A stretch of DNA of 19,816 bases from contig JAKBCB010000013.1 in the NCBI GenBank assembly GCA_021808185.1, forward strand, positions 1 through 19,816. Direction: 5' to 3'. Positions 1-7,455 of this stretch are shown here, in pieces; position 1 is the stretch's first letter; each line of letters starts with the position of its first letter. This stretch comes from Pseudomonadota bacterium (GTDB taxonomy: Bacteria; Pseudomonadota; Alphaproteobacteria; Acetobacterales; Acetobacteraceae). Under the pieces are notes generated by a model that saw nothing but the letters and a program-made list of their open reading frames with translations, searched no databases and was not told the origin of the DNA. The position numbers and the translations under genes are program-made.

Positions 1-652
1 CCGCTATCCGGGCGTCACCTCGGCGCTCGGCTGCGTGATGGCGGATGTGCGCCACGATCAGGTACAGACGGTCAATCTCGCGCTGGAGGGCCTGGACGCC
101 CCGGCGCTGGATCGCCGCATGGTCGCCGAGGCAGCGGCGGCGCGGGCGGTGGTGGCCGAAGCGGGACTCGCGGTCGAGCGCATCGACATCCAGTTTGCGC
201 TCGACATGCATTATGTCGGGCAGACGCACACCGTCGCGGTGCCGTTGCCGCTCGAAGTCTCGGGCGACACGGTCGACCTGACCGAAGCCAAGGTGCGTGA
301 GGCATTCGAGGCGGCGTACCGCCGTTCGTTCAGCCGCCTGCTGCCCGGCATTCCGGCGAAGATCGTCAACCTGCGGACCGCCGCGATCGGGCGGCGGCCG
401 CGGTTCGACCTCGCCTCGCTGGCGCCGGGGGGGGATGCTTCCATGGAGCGGGCGCGGCGCGGCAGCAGGCCGGTCTGGTTCGACGGCGGCTGGCACGACA
501 CGGCGATCTTCGCGCGTCTCGATCTGCCGGTGGGCGCACACATCTCCGGCCCCGCCATCCTGGAACAGCCGGACGCCACGACCGTGGTCGATCCCGGCCT
601 CGTCGCGCGGGTCGATGCCTTCGGCAACATCATTGTGGAGCGCGGCGCATGA
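1..652 (+). CDS. Hydantoinase A / 5-oxoprolinase family protein, C-terminal part (5' truncated)
   Basis: The reading frame is open from the window edge (first full codon at base 2), so the start lies outside. About 216 residues are visible. They match the C-terminal region of HyuA/N-methylhydantoinase A and 5-oxoprolinase: RYPGVTSALGC at the left end, a MHYVGQTH motif near the middle, and GPAILEQPDATTVVDPG close to the end. Family members hydrolyse cyclic amides such as hydantoins or 5-oxoproline, usually ATP-dependently and with a HyuB partner, or act as acetone/acetophenone carboxylase subunits. The catalytic N-terminal part is not visible, so the substrate is open. No hyuB follows; it must be upstream or absent. 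The stop overlaps the next start (ATGA, 649-652), implying translational coupling with the isochorismatase-fold gene. Family assignment is firm, exact reaction unknown. Confidence 0.88.
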   Translation, partial: RYPGVTSALGCVMADVRHDQVQTVNLALEGLDAPALDRRMVAEAAAARAVVAEAGLAVERIDIQFALDMHYVGQTHTVAVPLPLEVSGDTVDLTEAKVREAFEAAYRRSFSRLLPGIPAKIVNLRTAAIGRRPRFDLASLAPGGDASMERARRGSRPVWFDGGWHDTAIFARLDLPVGAHISGPAILEQPDATTVVDPGLVARVDAFGNIIVERGA

Positions 653-1263
653 TCGGCTCCGCAACACCGGTGGAGCAGACGGCACTGCTGCTCGTCGATT
701 TGCAGAACGACTTCGTGCATCCCGATGGTGCCTACGGCCGCGCCGGCCAGGGCGCGGTGGAGATCGCGGCCCTCCCCGCGTGCCTGGCCCCGCTTGCCGA
801 TCTGCTGCGGCGGCGCGATGGCTGGGTGGTCTCGACGCAATTCACCCTGGTTCCGGGCAAGGGCGGGGAGCCGATGATTTCCCCGCACCTCAGGCAGTTG
901 CGCCCGTTCCTCGCGCGCGGCGATTTCCAGCCCGGCGCCTGGGGGCACCAACTTGTCGATGCCTTGCAGACGGCCGATTTGAGCGTGGAGAAGATCGCCT
1001 ATTCGGCGTTCTACATGACGCGGCTGGAATGGGTGCTGCGCAAGGCGGGTATCCGACGCCTGCTGGTGGCGGGCATCGTCACCAATGGCGGTGTCGCATC
1101 GACCGTGCGCGAGGCACATGTGCGCGACTTCGATACCACCGTGTTGCACGACGGCTGCGCCGCCTTCACCCGCGAGGTGCACGAGACTGCCATCGCGGCG
1201 CTGCGGCCGGTCTGCCGCGTGGCCGGCATCGCCGACATCATCGCGGAGATCGAGGCATCATGA
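649..1263 (+). CDS. Isochorismatase-fold hydrolase lacking the nucleophilic cysteine
   Basis: This 204-residue protein has the length and motifs of the isochorismatase/cysteine hydrolase superfamily: LLLVDLQNDF with the catalytic Asp17, VEKIAYSAFY with the expected Lys115, and AGIVTNGGVAST where the nucleophile loop should be. In cysteine amidohydrolases of this fold (nicotinamidase, N-carbamoylsarcosine amidase) that loop reads TNxCV. Here the Cys position is Gly148, read directly from codons aat ggc ggt gtc. Known isochorismatases (EntB, PhzD) also lack this cysteine and hydrolyse a vinyl ether, so the protein may not be a thiol-dependent amidase. Cys170 lies elsewhere and is not the family nucleophile. 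Start and stop both form ATGA overlaps with the flanking genes, so it is coupled to hyuA-like and FAD oxidoreductase expression. The fold call is confident; the substrate is unknown. Confidence 0.9.
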   Translation: MIGSATPVEQTALLLVDLQNDFVHPDGAYGRAGQGAVEIAALPACLAPLADLLRRRDGWVVSTQFTLVPGKGGEPMISPHLRQLRPFLARGDFQPGAWGHQLVDALQTADLSVEKIAYSAFYMTRLEWVLRKAGIRRLLVAGIVTNGGVASTVREAHVRDFDTTVLHDGCAAFTREVHETAIAALRPVCRVAGIADIIAEIEAS

Positions 1264-2669
1264 CCCTGCTGGCGGCGGGCGAGGGCGCATTCGACGTGGC
1301 TGTGCCGGTGGTGATCGTCGGCGCCGGCGCGGCCGGGCTGGTGGCCGGACTGGCCGCGCGCGAGGCCGGGGCTGAGGTGCTGGTACTGGAGCGTGACGCG
1401 GTCCCGCGCGGTTCGACGGCACTCTCCGCCGGGCTGATCCCGGCCGCCGGCACCAGCTTCCAGCGGCTACTTGGCATCGAGGACAGCGCCGACCGCTTCG
1501 CCGCCGATATCATGGCGAAGGCCAAGGGGGCGGCGGACCCGGATTTGGTGGCGCTGGTCACGCACGAGATCGCGCCGGCGGTGGAATGGCTGCATGCGCG
1601 CCACGGGCTGACCTTCTCGGTCATCCACGATTTCCGTTACCCCGGGCACGGTGCCTACCGTATGCACGGGCTCCAGAGCCGTTCCGGTGAGGAATTGGTG
1701 AACGCGCTCCGCGCGGCGGCTGAGGCGGCCGGCGTGGAGATTCTCTGCGGTGCACGCGTTGTCGATCTGCTGAGCGATGAGCTGGGTGCGGTGCGCGGCG
1801 TGCAATACGAGCGGCCAGATGGGACGCGCGAAGGCGTCGGGTGCGGGACGCTGATCCTGGCCTGCAACGGCTATGGCGGCGACAAGGCACTGGTGGCACG
1901 CCACATCCCGGAAATGGCGGGGGCGCTGTATTTCGGGCATGCCGGCAACCAGGGCGACGCGCTGCGCTGGGGCGAGGCGCTGGGGGCCGCGACGCGCCAC
2001 CTGTCGGGGTATCAGGGGCACGGCTCGGTGGCGCACCCGGCCGGCATCCTCATCACCTGGGCGACGCTCACCGAAGGCGGCGTGCAGGTGAACGCGGCGG
2101 GAGAACGCTTCGCCAACGAGGCGCTCGGATACTCGGAGCACGCCGCCGCGGTGCTGCAACAAGCCGATGGCATCGCCTGGACGGTGTTCGATGCGCGCAT
2201 TGCTGGCATCGCGCGGCAGTTCGTCGATTTCCAGAACGCGGAAGCGTCGGGCGCCATTGTCGAAGCACCCGATGCCGAGGGCCTGGCGGCGCGGATGCGG
2301 GTTCCCCCGGCCGCGCTGGCGGCCACGTTGCGGGAGGTCGATTGCCTGAAGGCCGAGGGTGCCACCGATGCGTTTGGCCGGACCTTCGCCGGGGTTCCGC
2401 CGTTGGTGCCGCCGCTGCTTGCGGTACGGGTGACGGGCGCGCTGTTCCATACCCAGGGCGGTCTCGTGGTCGATCGGACGGCGCGGGTCACACGGACGGA
2501 CGGCGCGCCGATTGCCAACCTGTTCGCCGCCGGAGGTGCTGCCTGCGGCGTCTCCGGCCCGACGGCGGCGGGCTACCTTTCGGGGAACGGTTTGCTGACG
2601 GCGGTCGCGCTCGGCCGCGTCGCCGGACGCGAGGCCGGGCGCCTCGCGGCGGCGACGGTCGCGGTATGA
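1260..2669 (+). CDS. FAD-dependent oxidoreductase, fumarate reductase/succinate dehydrogenase flavoprotein family
   Basis: This 469-residue protein is an FAD-binding_2 type flavoprotein. Near the N-terminus VVIVGAGAAGLVAG (glycines 21, 23, 26) is the dinucleotide-binding motif, with Glu44 ending the second strand as the ribose ligand. Later signatures of the fumarate reductase/3-ketosteroid dehydrogenase superfamily are GHAGNQGDALRWGEALGA, FHTQGGLVVD and the C-terminal NLFAAGGAACGVSG...GYLSGNG, which closes over FAD. No heme or signal peptide is evident, so it is probably soluble and cytoplasmic. It likely oxidises or reduces a C=C bond of a carboxylate or cyclic substrate. The start ATG at 1260 overlaps the preceding stop (ATGA); the frame stays open far upstream, but that part overlaps two clear genes and has no family similarity. 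It is the last gene before the transporter, after a 171-base spacer. Confidence 0.9.
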   Translation: MTLLAAGEGAFDVAVPVVIVGAGAAGLVAGLAAREAGAEVLVLERDAVPRGSTALSAGLIPAAGTSFQRLLGIEDSADRFAADIMAKAKGAADPDLVALVTHEIAPAVEWLHARHGLTFSVIHDFRYPGHGAYRMHGLQSRSGEELVNALRAAAEAAGVEILCGARVVDLLSDELGAVRGVQYERPDGTREGVGCGTLILACNGYGGDKALVARHIPEMAGALYFGHAGNQGDALRWGEALGAATRHLSGYQGHGSVAHPAGILITWATLTEGGVQVNAAGERFANEALGYSEHAAAVLQQADGIAWTVFDARIAGIARQFVDFQNAEASGAIVEAPDAEGLAARMRVPPAALAATLREVDCLKAEGATDAFGRTFAGVPPLVPPLLAVRVTGALFHTQGGLVVDRTARVTRTDGAPIANLFAAGGAACGVSGPTAAGYLSGNGLLTAVALGRVAGREAGRLAAATVAV

Positions 2670-2712
2670 GCGTACGGCGGGTGTGTGCAAACACCAGGGC
2701 GCGAGCGCCGCT

Positions 2713-2740
2713 GTCTCCGGCTTGCGCAAGCGCCGGGGAC
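2713..2740 (+). terminator. Stem-loop after the FAD oxidoreductase gene
   Basis: Bases 2713-2721 (GTCTCCGGC) pair with 2732-2740 (GCCGGGGAC) in a 9-bp stem containing one G-T wobble, with a 10-base loop. It lies 43 bases after the flavoprotein stop and about 100 bases before the binding-protein start. There is no following T run, so it is not a textbook intrinsic terminator. It could be a processing/stabilising hairpin between the enzyme genes and the more highly expressed binding protein, or part of a structured leader with smaller hairpins at 2772-2783 and 2788-2804. Confidence 0.35.
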
Positions 2741-2840
2741 GCGAGACGATACCTGTAAGCGGTTGACGGGGGCGGAACCCCGCTTGCCGTTGCGCAAGGC
2801 AACGACCGGGCGCGAGTGTCGCCGAACCGGAGAAACGTCC

Positions 2841-3983
2841 ATGCCCATCACACGCCGCGGCGCGCTGCTCACCGCCGCCGCCAGCCTCACCGTCGCCAGC
2901 CTCGCCGTCACCCGACGCGCTCGCGCAGCCGAAACGATCCGGATTGGCGTCGTCTCGCCGCTCACCGGACCGGCGGCGCAGGTGGGTGCGATCCAGTTGA
3001 ACAGTTGTCGGCTGGCGGCCGAGGAGATCAATGCCGCCGGTGGCGTGCTCGGCAAGCCGGTCGAACTCGTGGTCGAGGATGACCAGACCACCAATCCCGG
3101 CGTGGTGCTGGCGTTCAGCCGGTTGGCCGCGGACCCGAGCATGGTCGGTTTCATCGGCTCGATCCGCTCGACGCAGGTGAACGCCATGGCGCCTGATGTC
3201 GCCAAGGTCGGCAAGCCGATGATGTTCGGCGGCACCGACCCGACTCTGACACACAGCGGCTACCGCTGGCTGTTCCGCTGCCGCCCGAATGACAGTTTCT
3301 CCGGCCGGGTGATCGCCGATTTTGGCGTCAACACGCTGGGCAAGAAGAGCTGGGCGGTGGTGCATTCGACGGATGCCTTCGGCACCGGCGGCAAGAACGC
3401 CGTGACGGACGCGCTGACCAAGCTCGGTGCCACCATCGCTCTCGAACAGGGCTACGCCAATCAGCAGGCGGATTTCACCCCGGTCGTGCTGGCGATCAAG
3501 CAATCGGGCGCCGAGGCGATGTGCAGCTACTTCACGTTCGAGCCAGATCTCGCCGTGTTTGCCCGACAGTTGCGCCAGCTCGGCGTGCGCATCCCCTGGG
3601 TCGGCTCGCAATCCATCGCGTCGCCGGTGACGATGGGGCTGGCGAAGAATGCGCTGTATGGCACCTACGGTGTGGCCGACTTCCTGACCGACGCCAACCC
3701 CGAAGCCATCGCCTTCACCGCCGCCTACCGCCAGCAGCACAAGGAAAATCCGGACAGTGGCTGGACCTATGACGCGCTGCATATCCTGGCGCGCGCGATC
3801 AACGCGGCGGGCACCACGGAACCCGAGAAGATCCGCACCGCGATCCTGGCGATCAAGGGCTACAAGGGCGCCGAAGGCACGTATAATTTCGATGAGAACG
3901 GCGACGGCCTGCATGGCTACGACGTGGAGCAGAACACCAACGGCAAATCGGTGTTCATGAAGCGCATCGAATTCCCGGCCTGA
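2841..3983 (+). CDS. ABC transporter periplasmic substrate-binding protein, LivJ/LivK (HAAT) type
   Basis: This 380-residue protein has an N-terminal export signal: ITRRGALLTAAASLTVASL with a twin-arginine pair, then a hydrophobic run and a likely cleavage site after ARA (around residue 28). The mature part begins ETIRIGVVSPLTGPAAQVG, the standard opening of Peripla_BP_6 amino-acid/amide/aromatic-acid binding proteins. NAMAPDVAKVGKPMMFGGTD and GWTYDALHILARAI fit the same fold. It would capture a carboxylated ligand in the periplasm and hand it to the LivH/LivM permease. The ATG at 2841 is chosen because GGAG (2829-2832) precedes it at good spacing and the signal peptide starts there. HAAT systems also import aromatic acids (for example couPSTU for p-coumarate in Rhodopseudomonas) and amides, so leucine-type specificity should not be assumed. 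Confidence 0.93.
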   Translation: MPITRRGALLTAAASLTVASLAVTRRARAAETIRIGVVSPLTGPAAQVGAIQLNSCRLAAEEINAAGGVLGKPVELVVEDDQTTNPGVVLAFSRLAADPSMVGFIGSIRSTQVNAMAPDVAKVGKPMMFGGTDPTLTHSGYRWLFRCRPNDSFSGRVIADFGVNTLGKKSWAVVHSTDAFGTGGKNAVTDALTKLGATIALEQGYANQQADFTPVVLAIKQSGAEAMCSYFTFEPDLAVFARQLRQLGVRIPWVGSQSIASPVTMGLAKNALYGTYGVADFLTDANPEAIAFTAAYRQQHKENPDSGWTYDALHILARAINAAGTTEPEKIRTAILAIKGYKGAEGTYNFDENGDGLHGYDVEQNTNGKSVFMKRIEFPA

Positions 3984-3997
3984 TCGCAGGCGCCGAG

Positions 3998-4002
3998 GGA
4001 GG
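3998..4002 (+). promoter_or_regulatory. Ribosome binding site pointing to a CTG start for livH
   Basis: GGAGG at 3998-4002 lies inside the purine run GAGGGAGGG. The in-frame CTG at 4011 is 8 bases downstream, the ideal distance. The first conventional in-frame start, TTG at 4023, is 20 bases away. No ATG or GTG occurs in frame between. Confidence 0.55.
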
Positions 4003-4010
4003 GCCATCGC

Positions 4011-4886
4011 CTGGGCATCCTGTTGCAACTCCTGTTCACGGGATTTGGCATCGGCGCGATCTACGCGCTGGTGGCGCTTGGCTTCGTGCTGTTGATCCGC
4101 GCCGCGGCCGTGGTGAATTTCGGGCAGGGCGAGTTCGCCATGCTGGGCGCCTATCTGATGGTGATCGGCTTTAACGTGCTGGCGCTGCCATATTGGCTCT
4201 CGATCATCCTGTCGGTATTGCTGATGGCCGCGTTCGGTGTGGTGTTTGCCGCGACCACATACTGGCCGCTGCGCCATCGCGGCGGTCTGCCAGTGATTAT
4301 CAGCACCATCGGTGCCTCGATCTTTCTGGAGAACCTGGTGCTGGTGCTCTATGGCCCGGAGGCCGCGCAGATCGACGGCTTGTTCGACGCGCCGGGCATC
4401 CAGGTCGGCCCGGTGTTCATGGACAGCCAGTATCTGTCCATCATTGTCGTCGCGGCCTTGCTCGTGGCCCTGCAATACGCGGTGTTCGAAAAGACGCTGC
4501 TCGGCAAGAAGCTACAGGCTACGAGCCAGGACAAGGAAATGGCGAGTCTGCTCGGCATTCCCGTCGCGACCATGATCCTGATTACGTTTGCATACAGCTC
4601 GGCGCTCGGCGGCATCGCCGGCATCCTGGTGGCGCCGATCCTGTTCGTCTCCACCGGCATGGCCGGGCTGATCGCGCTGAAGGCGTTCGCCGCCAACATC
4701 ATCGGCGGCTACGGCAGCATTCCCGGCGCCATCCTTGGCGGCCTGTCGCTGGGCATCGTCGAGACGCTGGGGGCGGCCTATATTTCAGTGCCCTATAAGG
4801 ATGCCTTTGCATTCCTGATGCTCCTGATCTTCCTGCTGGTGCGCCCGCAAGGGCTGTTCGGCGAGCGCATCGCGGAGAAGGCGTGA
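4011..4886 (+). CDS. livH: ABC transporter permease LivH type (HAAT family)
   Basis: About 291 residues if translation begins at CTG 4011, 287 if at TTG 4023. The protein is almost entirely hydrophobic, with seven to eight predicted membrane spans. It opens LLQLLFTGFGIGAIYALVALGFVL and continues VNFGQGEFAMLGAY, both diagnostic of BPD_transp_2 LivH permeases. The cytoplasmic loop contacting the ATPases includes SQDKEMASLLGIPV, and the C-terminal IIGGYGSIPGAILGGLSLGIVE is conserved. It forms half of the inner-membrane channel with the permease half of the next gene. The strong Shine-Dalgarno at 3998-4002 suits CTG 4011 rather than TTG 4023, so I extend the gene. Its stop overlaps the GTG of the next frame. 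Family confidence is high; start confidence is moderate. Confidence 0.92.
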   Translation: MGILLQLLFTGFGIGAIYALVALGFVLLIRAAAVVNFGQGEFAMLGAYLMVIGFNVLALPYWLSIILSVLLMAAFGVVFAATTYWPLRHRGGLPVIISTIGASIFLENLVLVLYGPEAAQIDGLFDAPGIQVGPVFMDSQYLSIIVVAALLVALQYAVFEKTLLGKKLQATSQDKEMASLLGIPVATMILITFAYSSALGGIAGILVAPILFVSTGMAGLIALKAFAANIIGGYGSIPGAILGGLSLGIVETLGAAYISVPYKDAFAFLMLLIFLLVRPQGLFGERIAEKA

Positions 4887-6643
4887 GCATGGCCGCGAGG
4901 TACCGCTGGCGCGGCGTTCCCGCCGCGCTGGTGGCGGCGCTGCTGGCAGTCGGGCTGGCCATGCTGGTGCCGGCGCAGGGCTATATCCTCAACATCGCGA
5001 TGCAAGCGGCGACCTATGCCATCGCGGTGGTCGGGCTGGTCGTGGTGCTGGGCTATTGCGGGCAAATCTCCATCGCGCAGGCCGCGTTCTTCGGACTTGG
5101 CGCCTACGGCGTGGCGCTCGGCACTGTCGATTACGGCCTTAATTTTTTTACGGCTCTCGCGATCGCGGTTGCCATCGCGGGTGTGTTGGGGCTGATCCTC
5201 GGTCTCGGCTCCCTGCGGCTTGGCGGGCATTATCTCGCCATGGTGACGATCAGCTTCCAGCAGATCCTCACCGTGGTGCTGACCAACTGGATCGGCTTCA
5301 CCCATGGCCCGGACGGGGTGCGCGGCATCCCGCGCCCCACGCTGTTCGGGCTGAGCTTCGAGGGGGGGCACGCGTATCTCGCGCTCTGTCTGGTGGCGAT
5401 GGTGGCGGCCACCCTTGGCGTCTGGCGGCTGAAATCGAGCCGGCTCGGCCGTGCGATGCAGGCGGTGCGCGACAACGAACTCGCTGCCGGCACCAGTGGC
5501 ATCGACGTCTTTGCCACCAAGGTCGGCAGCTTTGGCCTCAGCGCCGTGTTCGGCAGCCTCGGCGGCGGGCTGTTCTCCGGCGGGTTCCACTACATCAGCC
5601 CGGACCAGTTCAGTTTCGCCGAGTCCATCGTTATGCTGACGATGGCGCTGCTCGGCGGCGTGCAGAACCCGTTCGGCGCGCTGATCGGCACTGGATTGCT
5701 GGTCATACTGCCCGAATGGCTGCGCTTCCTGCGGCAGGTCTATCTCGCCGTGTATGGCGCCGCCGTCATTCTCATCATGGTGTTCCTGCCGGACGGGCTG
5801 TGGGGGTTCGTCGCCGAGCGGCTGCGCCGGCGGGTGCGCGCGCCGGCGCAGGACGTGGCGCCCCTGCCGCTGCTCGCCCAGCGCGGCGAACCGGGCGCGG
5901 ACGCGGTGCTGCAAGTGCAGGGGCTGGCCAAACACTTCGGCGGGCTGAAGGCGCTGGACGGGGTGGATCTGGCCGTACGGCGCGGCACCGTGCATGCGCT
6001 GATCGGCCCTAACGGCTCGGGCAAGAGCACGTTCATCAACGTGATCACCGGTCTGTACCGCCCGACAGCTGGCCGCATCGGCTTCGCCGGGCGAGACATC
6101 ACGGCCCTGCCGCCGCACCGCCGCAACCGCGCGGGCCTCGCGCGCACCTACCAGAACATCCGCATCTTTCGCGGCATGAGTGTGCTGGAAAACGTCATGG
6201 TGGGCGCCGAGCGCGCCGGCAACGACGTCGCGAACGACCCCGCCGCCGCCGTCGAGCGCGCGCTGGCGGCGCTTGATTTCGTGGGCTTGGGTGACGAGGC
6301 CGCCCGGCTGGTCGGCACGCTTTCCTACGGGCACCAGCGCTATGTGGAGATTGCCCGCGCGCTCGCCGGCAGCCCGGAGATGCTGTTGCTGGACGAGCCC
6401 GCCGCCGGGCTGAACATGACCGAGAAGCAGGAACTCGGGGGGCTGCTGCGGCGGCTGAAGGGCCACGGGCTGACCATTCTCATCATCGACCACGACATGG
6501 CGCTGGTGGAACAGGTGGCCGACCACATCACGGTGTTGAATTTCGGCCGCCGCATTGCCGATGGCGCGCCGCAGGTGGTGCTGCAACACCCCGACGTGAT
6601 CGCCGCCTATCTCGGGGAGCCGCAGCGTCATGAAGCTGCTTGA
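4883..6643 (+). CDS. Fused ABC permease-ATPase, LivM-LivG type
   Basis: One uninterrupted 586-residue frame joins two proteins that are separate in E. coli. Residues about 1-312 are a LivM permease: hydrophobic spans, GYCGQISIAQAAFFGLGAYG, and the cytoplasmic RAMQAVRDNELAAGTSGID loop. After a charged linker (about 313-345) comes a LivG-type ATPase with Walker A GPNGSGKS (375-382), Q-loop YQNIRIFRGMSVLENV, signature LSYGHQR (480-486), Walker B LLLDEP (501-506) and H-loop IDHDM. The signature is SYGHQ rather than SGGQ, a variant common in LivG proteins. The fusion ties one ATPase to one permease half, with LivF as the second ATPase. Start is GTG 4883 (GTGA overlap with livH) or ATG 4889; GGAG at 4874-4877 allows both. 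The sequence shows no sign of a missed stop at the junction. Confidence 0.94.
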   Translation: MSMAARYRWRGVPAALVAALLAVGLAMLVPAQGYILNIAMQAATYAIAVVGLVVVLGYCGQISIAQAAFFGLGAYGVALGTVDYGLNFFTALAIAVAIAGVLGLILGLGSLRLGGHYLAMVTISFQQILTVVLTNWIGFTHGPDGVRGIPRPTLFGLSFEGGHAYLALCLVAMVAATLGVWRLKSSRLGRAMQAVRDNELAAGTSGIDVFATKVGSFGLSAVFGSLGGGLFSGGFHYISPDQFSFAESIVMLTMALLGGVQNPFGALIGTGLLVILPEWLRFLRQVYLAVYGAAVILIMVFLPDGLWGFVAERLRRRVRAPAQDVAPLPLLAQRGEPGADAVLQVQGLAKHFGGLKALDGVDLAVRRGTVHALIGPNGSGKSTFINVITGLYRPTAGRIGFAGRDITALPPHRRNRAGLARTYQNIRIFRGMSVLENVMVGAERAGNDVANDPAAAVERALAALDFVGLGDEAARLVGTLSYGHQRYVEIARALAGSPEMLLLDEPAAGLNMTEKQELGGLLRRLKGHGLTILIIDHDMALVEQVADHITVLNFGRRIADGAPQVVLQHPDVIAAYLGEPQRHEAA

Positions 6644-7361
6644 GATCACCGGCCTCGTCGCGCGCTATGGTGCCGGCGACGTGCTCAAGGGCCTGGACCT
6701 GACGGTGGATGAGGGGGAGATCGTCGCCCTGCTCGGCTCGAACGGGGCGGGCAAGAGTACCACGCTACGGGCGATTTCCGGCCTCGTCGCCAACCTCTCT
6801 GGCGGCATTGTTTTCGCGGGGCGGTCCATCGTCGGGCTGAAGCCGGAGGCGATCGTGCGCCTCGGCATCTCGCATGTGCCGGAAGGGCGGCGGGTGTTCC
6901 CGGGGCTGACGGTGCGGGAGAACATTGCCCTCGGCGCCTCCAACCGGCGCGGCGTCTCGCGCCGGCAACTGGCCGGCGAGGTGGAGGAGATGCTCGGCTT
7001 TTTCGCCGATCTGCGGCGGCTCGAGCACGCGCTCGGCTGGACCCTATCGGGCGGGCAGCAACAGATGGTGGCGGTGGCGCGCGGGCTGATGGCCAAGCCG
7101 CGCCTGCTGCTGCTCGACGAGCCGAGTCTTGGGCTCGCACCGCTGATAGTGCAGCAGGTGTTTCGCATTATCGCGGACATCCGCGCGCGCGGGACCACGG
7201 TGTTGCTGGTGGAGCAGAACGCGCACATGGCGCTCGGCGTGGCCGATCGCGGCTATGTGCTGGAGACCGGGCGGCTTCTGGTCTCCGGCCGCCCCGACGA
7301 GCTGTGGAGTAATCCGCAAGTGCGGGCGGCCTATCTGGGCGGAGCGGCGGTGGCGGGTTAG
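6630..7361 (+). CDS. livF: ABC transporter ATP-binding protein LivF type
   Basis: This 243-residue ATPase has Walker A GSNGAGKS (36-43), the LivF hallmark HVPEGRRVFPGLTVRENI, signature LSGGQ (139-143), Walker B LLLLDEP (159-165) and the LVEQNAHMAL switch region. It is the second nucleotide-binding subunit, pairing with the ATPase half of the LivM-LivG fusion to drive import. Its ATG overlaps the end of the fusion gene by 14 bases, with GGGAG about ten bases before the start, so translation is probably coupled. Length and motif spacing are normal. It is the last gene of the transporter unit; its stop codon sits inside the imperfect tandem repeat at 7358-7398. Confidence 0.95.
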   Translation: MKLLEITGLVARYGAGDVLKGLDLTVDEGEIVALLGSNGAGKSTTLRAISGLVANLSGGIVFAGRSIVGLKPEAIVRLGISHVPEGRRVFPGLTVRENIALGASNRRGVSRRQLAGEVEEMLGFFADLRRLEHALGWTLSGGQQQMVAVARGLMAKPRLLLLDEPSLGLAPLIVQQVFRIIADIRARGTTVLLVEQNAHMALGVADRGYVLETGRLLVSGRPDELWSNPQVRAAYLGGAAVAG

Positions 7362-7398
7362 CGCGATCTTAATGCCTTAGCGCGACACTGAATGCGCC
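7358..7398. repeat. Imperfect tandem repeat at the livF stop
   Basis: Two adjacent units, 7358-7376 and 7377-7398, both start with TTAGCGCGA and both contain AATGC near the end; the middle differs in sequence and by one base in length. The first unit includes the livF stop codon. They lie 58 bases before the DUF2336 start, so a regulator site for that gene is possible, but nothing proves it. Confidence 0.5.
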
Positions 7399-7455
7399 AC
7401 GGCCGGGTGGGCGACACGACCATCCGCGAGCGGCGTGCGCAGGGGTGTTGCAGCC

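Noticed and set aside
297..1259. Possible N-terminal extension of the FAD oxidoreductase
   Set aside because: The frame is open but overlaps two recognisable genes; the extension is Arg-rich shadow sequence, and the FAD motif begins about 20 residues after ATG 1260.
649..1263. Annotation as N-carbamoylsarcosine amidase or nicotinamidase
   Set aside because: The nucleophilic Cys of these enzymes is Gly148 here, so neither name is supported despite the hydantoinase neighbour.
1467..4475. Minus-strand open frame of 1002 codons opposite the flavoprotein, binding protein and livH genes
   Set aside because: The translation is dominated by His, Arg, Gln and Asp with no domain-like pattern, as expected of the antisense of GC-rich codons. 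The plus strand has clear genes throughout.
4793..6649. Minus-strand open frame of 618 codons opposite the LivM-LivG fusion
   Set aside because: Same antisense composition artefact; the plus strand carries an unmistakable permease and ATPase.
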